This document shows positions 49,079 to 59,846 of a stretch of DNA of 64,000 nucleotides, piece by piece. Origin of the DNA: Microbotryum silenes-acaulis. Taxonomy: Eukaryota; Basidiomycota; Microbotryomycetes; Microbotryales; Microbotryaceae. A program made the position numbers and the translations under genes. Position 1 is the stretch's first letter. Each line of letters starts with the position of its first letter. The stretch is from NCBI GenBank assembly GCA_003665825.1, contig QPFY01000001.1, positions 427,001 through 491,000 of the forward strand, in the 5' to 3' direction. Under the pieces are notes generated by a model, which saw nothing but the letters and a program-made list of their open reading frames with translations, ran no database searches and was not told the origin of the DNA.

Positions 49079-50661
49079 TCAAAGCTCCCCGCTGAGCGCC
49101 TTCTTCGCCTCCAATGCTTTCTTCGCCGCTTCAGCGCAACAAGGTCTCGAGACCTTCTCCAACATCTCCCCGTGACTTCCACCGGATAACCATCCCTTCC
49201 ATAGGCCCGTTGATACCAGTAGAGCTAAGATGGGCAATCCGAACGAAAACGCTCCGGGAATTTCCCAAAAGGAATTCCTCACTTCGACGGGCCATTCGAC
49301 GCTCTTCGTTCGCTTCCCCATCTCCTCCTTCTTCGTACCCGTGAAGGACCCTTCTTTGACGAACTTCTTCATCAACTCGTCCTTTTCACCCCATCTCTCA
49401 CGCAACCACTCATCAAATCTCTTCCGATTCTCTTCCTCTTCCTCTTCCTCCACCTTCCCACCAGCACCTAAAGGAATCTTACCCACTTCGAACACGCGAA
49501 TATGAAGGTGTATCGCAGGAGGTGGAACGCCATGGAACCAGATTCCGAGGGAGTAGAAATCTTCGGGCCAGGTTGGTTTGAAACCTTGGGGTGTGGGGAG
49601 GTGTGTTCCGGGGTAAGCGATGGTGAGGTCCACAAGATGGAGATCGGGGATGCGAGGGGAGAGTTCGCGCAGGGCGTAGAAGAGGCCGGTGGAGCGAGGG
49701 AGGAGTACGTGGGTGAAATCTTGGACTGGGCAGAAGGGGATAAAGCGAATCTAAGTCAGGCACAGAAGAGAAATCGGTACCTGTGCCAGGAAGTTTTACT
49801 CTGCATCTTTTGCGCAAACTTGGCCGAGATCGGCCTCGTATTCCCCGTGACCAACGTCCCCTCAGGGAAGATCAACAACGCCAACTTTTCCTCCCCATCC
49901 CCCCCCAACCCATTCTTCAAATCATCCGCGGTCAATTTGAGTTGTTTTTTGAACGGTTCCTGATCGGTCAACCATTTACGGTTGAGGAAGATGAAGGAGT
50001 AGAAGTGGCAGGCCCAGCCGACGATGGGGATCTTGCGCAGGGACGATTTGAGGGTGATGACGACCGAGTTGGAGTGGTCGGAGAGGTAGGTGAAGGCCCA
50101 GATAAAAATCCAGTCGCAAAGGGTTTGGTGGTTAGAGATCTGTTGAGAAGGGAGAGATGTGACGAGTTCAGTGGGGTCGAATTGGGCACACTAGCGGCGG
50201 TGCCCCACTTGGAGCCAAGCCGAGCCGAGAACAGGAGGGCATGCGTTCCAGCGGTGCCACTCTCTGTATTTAAGACTCACCCAAACAGCCCTTTTGGGTA
50301 AGTCCAACTTCGTAACTCTACCCCTGCTATCCCTCGTGATCCATTGTTCGATATCCTCGACCCCATCACCACCGCCTTCATCCGCTCCCCGACTGATCAC
50401 AAACGACGTAGGCGCGAACGCCTGATTGATCCACACACACAACCTCCCGAAAGGCGCTTTGGTCCAACGGTGGAATGTGGACCGTGTTCGAGGATGCCAG
50501 AGGAGTGGGGAGAGGAGCAGTTGCAGGACGTGGGTGAGCAGAATGCCGAGGTTGAAGAGGGAGGCCCAGATCAGACCGCGCAGGAGGGAGCCGTGGGGTG
50601 GTCGATCACGGATCGGGAGTGACCACAGCGGTTTGGATGGGTCAGAGGTCGTGGCTGGCAT
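49079..50661 (-). CDS. 1-acyl-sn-glycerol-3-phosphate-type acyltransferase
   Basis: Minus-strand exons 50661-50281, 50139-49800 and 49725-49079 give 455 residues. This PlsC-fold membrane enzyme transfers acyl chains to lysophospholipids, probably in the ER. Signatures: N-terminal membrane helix (LLRGLIWASLFNLGILLTHV), HX4D catalytic motif in ISNHQTLCDW created at the first splice, LRKIPIVGWACHFYSFIFLNR (block II), IFPEGTLVTGNT (block III), and LPRSTGLFYALREL (block IV). A C-terminal hydrophobic segment (IPGAFSFGLPILALLVSTGL) may be a second anchor. The pattern matches the fungal CST26 / animal AGPAT3-5 and LCLAT group, so lysophosphatidylinositol or cardiolipin-type substrates are also possible. 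It converges with the GH17-like gene, with 165 bases between the stops. Confidence 0.87.
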
Positions 50662-50859
50662 TTTGCGAGGATGGTGCGGGAGCGATGAATGGTGGGGCGC
50701 AAGCTGTACGCAAGAGCCAAACAGGCGTGGGCCATCTTCTCCATCCGTGAAGCGCGTTGGCGACACAGCTACACATCGAACCCCGAAACTTCCGGCCGCC
50801 GTATGTGAGGCGCCCGTGCGGCGCGTGCCCTACCAAATTTGGACGGCAAATTGGCACGT

Positions 50860-50990
50860 AGAGTACGGCTGCCCTGAGGCCCTGCTCTACGGTGGCCGTG
50901 GGCACCCGCCCGACGGTTCCCGTACGCGGCTGGCCTTACGGCCACCGTGAGGTATCCCTATGGACACCGTACCGAGCCACTACTGTGCGC
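50860..50990. repeat. Left cluster of ACGG-N-CCGT dyads
   Basis: Several dyad-symmetric words occur here: TACGGTGGCCGTG (50889-50901), CGTACGCGGC (50921-50930), TTACGGCCACCGTGA (50936-50950), and TGGACACCGTACCG (50961-50974). The same kinds of word recur at 54.9-55.3 kb on the far side of the unknown gene at 51.2-54.2 kb. Confidence 0.6.
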
Positions 50991-51195
50991 ATACTGTCAG
51001 ACTGTGCCAGCCATGAGGCCCCGGTTGATTCATGTACAACAACACACATTACATAAACCCCACTATACCGATGCACCAAACTATCATCAAGCGTAAACCC
51101 TCCTCTTCGCATACACTGCTTCCTGGGCGTGAGCACTGCGAACCTCCACGGAACTACTCAGGGTCTCTTCGAGCCGAAGTTCCTTCAACTCCCTT

Positions 51196-54190
51196 CAATC
51201 ATCCCCCTTTTCCTGCCTCTTGGCCTTCTTGCTCTTCCTTTTCGAGCCTTCAGGTTGTAGGGCCTCCTATGTTTCCTCGAAACACCTTATCAGTTCAGAA
51301 TATGACACGCTTTGTACACAGGGGTGGGTGACTTACTTTGATCAGCGAGGTGAAGCTAACCTCGTTGTCTTCGTCGTCAATGACCTCCAAGCAGGACCTT
51401 TGAACCACATGCTCTTGACCACTGGGGCGAGAGAGCTTGGTGACGTCGTGTCGACGCATGGCCTTGGCAAGCCTAGCCGAAATGAAGCTAACGTTCCGAG
51501 GCGTGGTGGGGCGTCAGTTCCTCCGATTTGCAAATGGTGGTGCTTGCTCGATTGCGACTCACGCTTGCTGATCGAAGAACCCGTCGACGACGTACTTGCC
51601 CGCCATGGAGGCCACGGCGGCAGCCTCGGCCAAGGCCATTGTAAAGTCCAAGACCTTCATCGCAAAGCTGTTGGTCGAACTGTCTCTTTCGGCCCCCTTC
51701 ATGACCTGCCACTGTAGCATTCGTCATACGAACGGGGTGAGGATTGATCAAGTAAAAGGTACGCATTGCTCGAGTACGTACCAAAACGCTCCACCAGCAC
51801 ATGTGATCTGCCGATATGGGCACACCCATAGCTTTGTACCATTTCCTAACCGTCGGCCACAGTAAATCGTTGTCCGACACAGCGCGCTTGATCTGGTAGT
51901 GCAGCAATCGCACCGACCGCGTGTTACAGAATAATGCAATGTTCCTATCAGCACAAATCACTGAGAGGGTAAACCGAGGGACATGTACCACACTCACGTG
52001 ACGTTCGAGGTCACTACGCGCCTGGGAGAGGATGCCGGGTACCATTGCCGTTACGGCGTTCTTAAAGTCACGATTCTTGTTGTTCTCAAAATCGGTTTTC
52101 GAGACGACTTTCCCCTTCAGTAAAGCCTTCTGCGGGCGGTGTAAACCGTGTCAGTCCATGCCCGGGCACGACCGCGATCATCTTTCACCTACCAGGAACA
52201 CTTCCTTCGTGTCTAGATGGCGGCACAGGAATGGCGTAGCTACAAATATTTTGGCCGCCTCTGTGATACCGGACTGATTTCAGTCACGACCACAGTCAGG
52301 TCAACAAGGTCTCATGTGCGGCTCTGTCAACGCAGATACATTTGGACGAACCTTGACGTCTTCCATCGCTGGAAGTGTCACCGCCTCTGCTATTTTCTTG
52401 ATCTCGAGCGCCATTTTCTTGATATCGAGCGCCATGGCGTTCAATGTACACTGTTGCAATGCAAAAAGGTCGTATAGCGAATCGATAGAGCGTCCGGCGG
52501 TAGTAGGGGGCTGCGATTGTACATGGGTTCTCAGTCAGTGGAGTGGCCCGGGCGGACGAGGGAGGGCCTTCGCGGCAACGCACCTCGGCGAATTCGTCGA
52601 AGGGCAGTCGACCAGCGCCCGGAGTGCAAGACGACGGGACCTGGTACAAAGGAGTGGCCGATAGTCAGTTGGTGGGCATGGCCGTCTCCTTGAGTCTCTC
52701 TCGAGTGAGGGACCGTACCCTCTTGAAGCAATCGTCAGCTGCTTCTTCCGTATTCGACAGATCTGAGATCTCGGCGCGGCGCCGCTTGCCCAAGAAGGCC
52801 ATAGATTGGTCGACCTTGCCTTCGTTATCATCGGAGTCATCACAGGCCTGCTCAGACCCGCATTACCTTGTCAGCCTGCGCTTCTCTTCGAACAGACAAG
52901 AGAGGATGGCGGTTACGACCCACAATAAGTTGGTCGAGCCTGTTGGTCGTTGCTGACGTGCGATCAGGCTTTGGAACAACAAAGTTGGCCGGAGGGGGCT
53001 TCAGCTGGGTTGGCGCAGGGGTTTGAAAAAATTATTGCAGTGTTTTGCTTGTGTACTTACATTATCCGCAGGTCGACTCTGGGAGCCGGAGGGGACGGGC
53101 TTGTCGGTGACCTGTTCGAGCGACGGTGCTACGGAAGGATTCGCAAAGTCGGCCGCCACGTAATCTTGAGGAGATACGACATACACGGAACGTTCCTTGT
53201 CTTTGGTGTATTCGCTGGGCGAGAAGATCGGCACTTCCTTCTGCAAATTGTCCAGGAATTTCTTAACGGTGGTGGCCGCTGGAAGATTAAGTACCCCGAA
53301 GGCGCGAGCGAATGCGAGCATATCTTCCAATTCTTGGACCCCGACTCGGCGGTTGTGGGAGCGAAGTAAAACGACGATGGTCATCATCCATGCAGGTTCG
53401 GAATATGTTAAAGACCTGCCATGCTTGGACTCTAAGGGGGTTCACTCCGGCTCGACGCACCTTCTCACTGGGGAAGGGATACCAGGGATGCGATGGATGG
53501 GGCACAGCAGAGTAATTTCGAACCCCTTTTCTGTCGCAGGGCCCGAGATCGCCTGGGTTGTAACAATCGACGACACCAGGCAGGGTCAGTACTGAAATGA
53601 CCGCACGAATGACGTAAATATCGGAAGGGTCGCACCCATCAGTATCGACGTCTGCGCCTGCGCCTCCGGCTCGTCTTGCTCGTCGTCGGAGACATGTCGG
53701 GCAGTCACCTCAGCGTCGTCGTCGAGCATGAACACGTCATTGGGAGGAGGGGGAGAGCCGCCAAACTCGCGACCGAGGTCATGGTCTTGATCAAGGTCGT
53801 GCGGGTCGCAGCGATGTGACGAGGGGCCAGAAGCCAGTGCGGGCTGCGCGGTTGGAGACTGCCTCAGTTTGAAGTTAGCGACCAGGCGGTAGTGGCGAGG
53901 CGAGGCGTTTACTCCGGAGTGCAATGACCTACAATCCCAGTATCAAATTCAGATTCATTGACGTCCGCCCAGTCCATTTCATCGTCGTTGGGTGCGGGTA
54001 TGGGGGATGGCGAAGGGGGATTGGCAGATGATCCCTTGTGGGGGTGGGCTCCCCGGGTCGCAACGGCACGTCGGTGAAACGTGGCTTTGGCGTGTCGAAC
54101 GGCACGACTTCTCGGCAAGCGATATCCACCACATGTTCTACAGACATATCCCACGCGTGAACGATGGGATGACGACACGAGGTCGAACTC
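51196..54190 (-). CDS. Unrecognised multi-exon protein, zinc-finger-like N-terminus
   Basis: Several frames of good coding quality chain along the minus strand with fitting splice sites; the 5' end and some junctions are uncertain. From the N-terminus: a Cys2-His-like cluster (GYVCRTCGGYRLPRSRAVRH, then KATFHRR), an acidic region (LDDDAEVTARHVSDDEQDE), a folded block (RVGVQELEDMLAFARAFGVL, then TTVKKFLDNLQKEVPIFSPS), a basic FLGKRRRAEISD, and a coiled coil with a duplicated ALDIKKM/ALEIKKI unit. Then come a helical block (RLLHYQIKRAVSDNDLLWPT, MCWWSVLV), AMKVLDFTMALAEAAAVASM, and a last exon 51266-51196 with a basic tail (GSKRKSKKAKRQEK) ending at 51196. This looks like a nuclear DNA-binding protein, but I recognise no family. 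Dyad repeats flank it on both sides. Confidence 0.5.
52394..52435 (-). repeat. 21-bp tandem duplication inside the unknown gene
   Basis: Two adjacent 21-base units (52394-52414 and 52415-52435) differ at one base. They encode seven residues twice (MALDIKK and MALEIKK on the minus strand), extending a coiled coil by one heptad. Confidence 0.85.
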
Positions 54191-54918
54191 TGCGAACAAT
54201 GAAAACCGTCGCCCGCCCGCCAGGCACGTCAGTGACCGCGCGTTGCGGAATGCACACAACAAGATGAAAATCTAAAGTCCAGAAGGCGCCGGGGAAGAGG
54301 GTCCCGGACTCGAACAGTATTCATTAAGCAGCTGCTCGTCTTCCTTCATCTGTTGGGTCATAGCCGACTCTCGGCAAGCTCGAGAGGAGGAGGCTCCGCA
54401 TCGACGAGTCGGGGCAACTTGGTGATGAGGCGAAGGCGACTGTGGCCTGCGCGCATGGCCAGAGTGGAAGCCTGTGCGCCTGTCGCAGTCCTGTCGCAGT
54501 CGGAGCCTGTCGAAACGGGGCGGCCTGAGCGCCTGAGCTCAAGTTGATTCGGCGCTCTTGGCCAGCCGAGTCGGGCATCCGGCGTACGATTGACTATCAA
54601 ATATGAACTGGTACGAACGAGGGGATTCTAAACGTCTGATCAAAACATAGCATTGCGGTGCCCAGAAAGTGGTGTTGGCATGAGGTGATTTATGGGCTGA
54701 ATGTCAAGGTGAAAAATTGGCGCCGCCAGCCGGACGGCTCATCGACTTTTGCAATTGGTCCGACGTCCCAGATTCCCAATAACGGCGAGTCAAGGCTCCA
54801 ACACGGAGTGGAATGAGTCTTCGTCGACATGAATTCGATCTCGAGCTATATTCGATACTCTCTGTGCAATGAAATGGCCCGTAATAGTAACTGCTGTCGA
54901 CGCGGAGTTTCGGCCGCT

Positions 54919-55318
54919 CCCGTACGGGAAGTCGGGAACAGAACTAATGCTCCGGTATGGCAAGCGTACTGAGGCCGTACGGATTACGTCCGAACTTCGC
55001 AGGCGGGCAGATAACAGATCCCGTCATCGCCTGCTTTAGTGTCCAAGTAAGATTGACGTACGGCTACCGTAAGAGTTTCCGCCCCACCGCGGCCGGACGG
55101 GCTCAGCCTTCCGGATGTCGTAGGGCAGGCGTCGGGCAGCCGTATTCAGAAGCCCGGATGGGGTATTACGGCCTGGCCCGTACGGCTGTGAGAGGGGTCC
55201 CTTAAGGCAGCCGTGAGGAATCGAGTCGTTATGGCGGCCCTAGGGAAATGCCTTACCGGAGCCCCATATATCCCATAGGGAAAACCTAAGGCCGAAATTG
55301 CCTTACGGGAGCCGTAAG
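54919..55318. repeat. Right cluster of CGTACGG / TTACGG-N3-CCGTAA dyads
   Basis: Copies include CCCGTACGGG (54919-54928), GCCGTACGG (54974-54982), TACGGCTACCGTA (55059-55071), CCCGTACGGCTGTGAG (55178-55193), GGCAGCCGTGAGG (55206-55218), and CTTACGGGAGCCGTAAG (55302-55318). The last is a near-perfect dyad. They match the cluster at 50.9 kb. Confidence 0.65.
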
Positions 55319-55347
55319 TTTCGCGCTTGCATGTGTAGGCAGAAATA

Positions 55348-55383
55348 CTAGGCAAGGCTAGGCAGTGGCTAGGAAGTACTAGG
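55348..55383 (+). repeat. Four CTAGG repeats about 10 bp apart
   Basis: CTAGG occurs at 55348, 55358, 55369 and 55379, a spacing near one helical turn, directly beyond the dyad cluster. Confidence 0.8.
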
Positions 55384-55557
55384 CTCAGCTGGTGGCGCCA
55401 CGTGAAAGAGGTCTCGCATCCCGGGAAAGGAAAACGTCGCTGGACATTGTTTGTTCCCGAACGAGAGACGTGTAATTGGAACAACAAAAAACGGTACCAT
55501 AGTTAAGAAGAATGGACCAAGTAATACCCCCAACGTTCAAAAAGCAGATCTCTTCTC

Positions 55558-57955
55558 TTATGGGCCCCTCTGCACCGCCTGAATACTTCTCCTCGCCCGA
55601 TCCCAATCAAAACCCTTATCAAATCCTTCCAAACACATCCCTGTCGACAAGACAGGTTTTAAAGCTGAGGTCGAAACGACTTTCCTAATCGCTTTCGGGG
55701 CTCCGGAGCGACGAGCTTCTTCGGCGGCTTTACCACCCTCGAAAAGAGGTAGTTCGGCGGGGGTGTAGAGGGAGAGCATCGCATTCGATGCTTTGGTTCG
55801 CAAGGTTGCCCAGAGTGATGTCGGGGGCTCGGTTGGGTTCGAGCCGAGTGGCACGGGACACACTTGAGCGATCTGCCGTGGGCGACGGGGTGTGTGATGC
55901 GTCGATTCACCATCACGCTCAGAGACGACTCGGACATCATCATACTGTCGGCGAGGTAAGCGATCGCCGACAAAGGTGAGATCCTCGTCCTCAAATGTCG
56001 TCGCATCTCGGAGTTGGGCCTCGATGTCAAGCCATTGGTTCCTCGCTTCGACACCTTCCACTCCAAGTGCGGCGACGCCGAACGATTGATAGTGATTCGA
56101 CGAGGGCGACATCACCAGACCCTCATGACTCGACGACATCAATGTTCCTTTGCGTATCTCCAGATCGCTCCCCAAAGCATGCAGAACCTCGTTTCCTCGA
56201 CCTTCCTCCTGCTTCTCCTCCTGCGCTACAATCGAAGCGAACGATTTGGGCTGCAGAGAAGCCCTCAACATCGCCGGGGAAATGCTCAACGCCGCTGCCT
56301 CACGAGCGACTTCGTCGACCCAAGCTTGTGTCTTGAGCAAGAACTGCGCTTTCCGTTCTATAAACGGTGTCGAATACTCGCAATGTTGGATGAGGTCCGC
56401 TTCTTCGATTGAATCGGCTGCGTTCGAGTGAGGTCCTTGGCGTGGGATCCGATCCTCAGGATGGGTCTGTGAGGAGGTCGAAGGGATGGCTTCGTCCTCT
56501 GCTTTCCAGAGGGAGAACAAACCTCGTAATGACAGCATCGACAGTTTATGCCCCTTCGATAAAGGCGGGTGCAACGACGAAGGACTGCCAAAGTATTGCG
56601 ACGAAGGTGCCGAGAGCCCTTCGACCAAGGTCGGCGAGGTGTTGTTACCTTGCGAATGCGAGGTCGAGAAAGGGAAAGGTCCCGGGATGGGCATTCCGAG
56701 GGAAGAGTCGGGGATCTGGTTTGCTTGCTTGGGTTTTGAAACAGGTGTGACGACGCGGGTGTCTTTAAATCCCGAGGCTTCGAGCAGCTATTGGATCAAG
56801 GGGGAAGCTGGAAGTCAGCAATGAAGAGGGACAGGTATCACAATTCTCACGAAACATAAACATCGAACGCACCTCTTGCATCGATCGGTACTCCATCGGT
56901 TCGCCCGCAAATCCGTGCGCGATCGGCATTTCTCTCCTCCGCGACGGCTTCTTGTCCCTCGACGTTGACCTCGAGACGTTATCGTACCGTTTCTTCTTCT
57001 CCGTCAACATCGTAGTCATTGACTTGGCGGGGCCCCGTAAAGAGTTGATCGAGTATGTCAGCTCTTCGTCATGCGCGACAAGCCCGATTGGGTTTGGGGA
57101 TGATCGCAGTGGGGTCGAAGATAGGGCCTGTACACTCAAAGGTCTCCGCATTGGCTGGGTACGCGATCTCAGTCGACTTGGCGACGAAACGACTTTGACG
57201 ACAGCAGAAGAGACATGGGCAAAGGATTCGTGATTGGCCGCCGTCGGGGTTGGGCAAGAGTTCTCATCCGTAGACATCGTCGGATTGTCGATCGTCGCAG
57301 CGATGGATTTGAGGTCGCTGATCGAAGCCACGAGATCGTGCATCGAGATTTTACAGCTCGACCGATGCAAACTAGGGACCGGAGGTCGTTTTGTATCGAT
57401 AGCTTGAAGGGTGGCTTTGGCAGAAGCATGGGAAGCGGTTGACGTCGATCGTGTGCGAGTTGGCTTGGACGGGATCGGCTTCGAGGATGTTGCGATAGGA
57501 TCGGCAGGAACAAAATAGGGCCGGCCGGTGGTTTTGCCCTTGTTCCCATGGCTGCTTCTGACCTTGAGTGTCCCAGGGAGATTTGTCGTTGCCGTTTCGG
57601 TCGGACCATCTAACGAGGCTTGTGGCTTTGACGCTGCCCTCGACTTGGGCTGATCGCATCGCGGTGAGGATCCAATCGAGGCGAGCGTGGTCGTCGTCAA
57701 GCTAGAGGTTGTCGATCTCAGGATGAAAGGTTTGATCTTGTTACTCGTCTTGGGCAAGGTTTCAACAACCTCGAAAGTGGCTTTTGTGACAAAGGCCTCA
57801 AGTGAAAGGGCCGACGCCGAAGTCGAGGTCGATAAGCGCGGCGTTTTGTTGGATGACGGCCTCCGACGCCCCGCTCGTGGGGCAGGAGCTCGGGCCGGCT
57901 CCCCGCTCGACCCCGCGCTACTGGAGATGGGCAAGGAATCTAGTAGGTACGACAT
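55558..57955 (-). CDS. Ser/Thr/Pro-rich protein of unknown function
   Basis: Minus-strand exons 57955-56873 and 56787-55558 give 770 residues, starting MSYLLDSLPISSSAG. An additional upstream exon is possible, because the frame stays open to a ctacag acceptor just before 57980. The first half is disordered and basic, with RAGRRRPSSNKT, many Ser/Thr-Pro sites, and KKKRYDNVSRSTSRDKKPSRRRE. After the splice (GEPMEYRSMQE joined to LLEASGFKDT) the second half contains more ordered helical pieces: IERKAQFLLKTQAWVDEVAR, GVEARNQWLDIEAQL, and a C-terminal GFDKGFDWDRARRSIQAVQ. The pattern suggests a phosphorylated cytoskeletal or cell-cycle regulator of fungi, but I recognise no named family. Confidence 0.68.
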
Positions 57956-59460
57956 GGTTGGATTTGGAGAACCCTGTAGGTGGAACACGTATGTATGGGT
58001 CAGTGCCTGAGGGGCATGAGGGGTCCCGAAGCCGAGATCGATGAACGGCGGCGGACGGACTCCGAAGTTGAACTAGTCGTTCGCGAGCACGGTTGAATGA
58101 CGTCGCGGTGAGGCCGTGTGTGAATTTGATTGAGCGAAAGGTCGGGGCGGGGGAGGTTGAGGCTGATCAACGGTTTGATGCTCGGGATGTAAAGTGATGG
58201 CCTTGGCCTGAAGACGGGCGGGCGGGAGTGTTTAAACCGGACGTCGATGAACAGGCGAGTGGACAATAGGCTGGAGCCCAATCCCATGCCTTCCCCTGTT
58301 GTCCCCTGCTGTCCCATGCAAGACAGTGCATTGACCGCGCCTGTATTCGTGCCTGACTTTGCCTGAGGCTGCCTGAGGCTGCCTCAGCTCGTCTCAGGGC
58401 CAGTCGAGTGTCAGAAAATTGGCGTCGTGTGCGATCACAACAAGCAACCTCAGATTAAAAATTCCAAGGGTGTTATGTTATTCGGGATATTTCCAGAGAA
58501 GACTGAGTTCTTCCTCCAAAAACTGCTTGGCCTCTGAACACTTCGGAATTTAGGAGGCGTGCGCCTGCCTCCGGCTAGGCTAGCCGGCTGCCGGCTGCCG
58601 GCCCAGCCGCGCGCTTGCTCGCCAACGCAACTCAGGCGTACCTTCAAAGGGTTAAAGGAACCAGTGGGATCCCGTTAAATTAACGGGAATATGATTCCAA
58701 ATAGCAGGAGAATCGAACGGCTAATGACGAAAGACAGCAGAGAAACTATTTTTCACTCATCGCGGCCCAGACTTGGCGAGGTTGCGATGGCCCTCCCTGG
58801 CGACCTTAGGACCGGGGCATAGTGGCGAGGGTTTCTCTTTGAATGAGTGTCACAAAATTCGATGAGAGTGGGAGAGAAAAAGAAATGGTTAGAGGGAGTG
58901 GCGCGGGTTTGTTCACGGGGTGTGATTTGTTGTTCAGCCCCTACTGCCGCTGGTCGGCTGCCGGAATGACACTGACACCGCTGGCGCGCCGCATCACGTG
59001 ACAGACGCCAGCCCTCGCCCCGCCCGTCAGGCGGAGCTCTGCTGTAGAAGCAATGTCATACAAAGCCACGCACTTGCCGTCCATTAAATACAATATAAGT
59101 GTTCGTACTGTTTTACGTCAACGGAAAAGTGAAGGAAAATACTGGGAACGCTGTAGCTTTGTTCGACTGGCGCGAAAAATACAAAAGTTGCTACAGAGCT
59201 TGTACATGACTTCTGATCGGAACATGGACACCACAGGCAGGTGCGGCAGACACAACAGTGTGCTGGTTTATCCACCACAGGCGGCCCTCCGGGCCGCAAC
59301 CTAGTTAAAAACAGCGATTTAGGTACATTCCTTAACTCACACTTTTTTTTTACTAGTTAAGAGTAAGGTAGGGGCGCTGGCGGTGTCCAGGGAGTGCCAA
59401 CTTCGCTAACCTTAGGCGCGCGCATGCGCTTGAGGCCCGCTTGCGGCCCGCTTAAGCTAT
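57956..59460. other. Gene-poor region
   Basis: Upstream region of the preceding gene, followed by DNA with low-complexity words (GCCTGAGGCT repeated at 58359-58383; gctagccggctgccggctgc at 58581-58600). No convincing gene. Open frames such as 59053-59304 have no family features. Confidence 0.4.
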
Positions 59461-59542
59461 GAAGTTGGCGAAGTTGGCAGAGGCGTGGGGGAAGTTGGCA
59501 GAGGGTGGGGGAAGTTGGCAGTGGCCCACGGGAAGTTAGCAG
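59461..59542 (+). repeat. GAAGTTGGC minisatellite
   Basis: The word GAAGTTGGC (once GAAGTTAGC) recurs at 59461, 59470, 59491, 59511 and 59532. The last four are spaced 20-21 bases apart with GGGG-rich linkers. An inverted copy (GCCAACTTCGC, 59398-59408) lies about 60 bases upstream. Confidence 0.85.
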
Positions 59543-59705
59543 AAGTCACGTGTTGCCCGCGGCGCGACAATCGCATGGAGCTCTTTCTCAGCCCCCTACC
59601 TGTCTTGAGTTATGCCCAACGTCCGCACTTCTTCGGCCTTCGAACCAACACAACAGATCTGGCCACGTCACCGCAAGACTCGCCCTCAATCGTTACTCCC
59701 ATCCG

Positions 59706-59846
59706 ATGTCGTTCAGCAAAGCCGATCGAGACGATTTGACGCGTACAGCACGCCGGGGCGAGACACGTGAACTAGCACATCTCACACTTTGGGTCGACGA
59801 AGGCGCGGAGTTCGGCTGTAATCCAAATGCTCATCAACCTACATAA
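59706..59846 (+). other. Short open frame, possibly ankyrin-like
   Basis: A 46-residue frame starting MSFSKADRDDLTRTARRGET contains RRGETRELAHLTLWVDEGAE. That is loosely like one ankyrin repeat (ARRG...LL.EGAD pattern). It has no clear continuation, so it could be a relic or chance. Confidence 0.2.

Larger units (their letters stand above)
54191..55557. other. Long intergenic region with dyad repeats
   Basis: About 1.3 kb upstream of the unknown gene. The part 54.2-54.9 kb shows repeated cctgtcgcagtc words near 54478-54500 but no gene. The part 54.9-55.4 kb is filled with CGTACGG/CCGTAAG dyads and then CTAGG repeats, listed separately. Open frames here are short and unconvincing. Confidence 0.45.
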
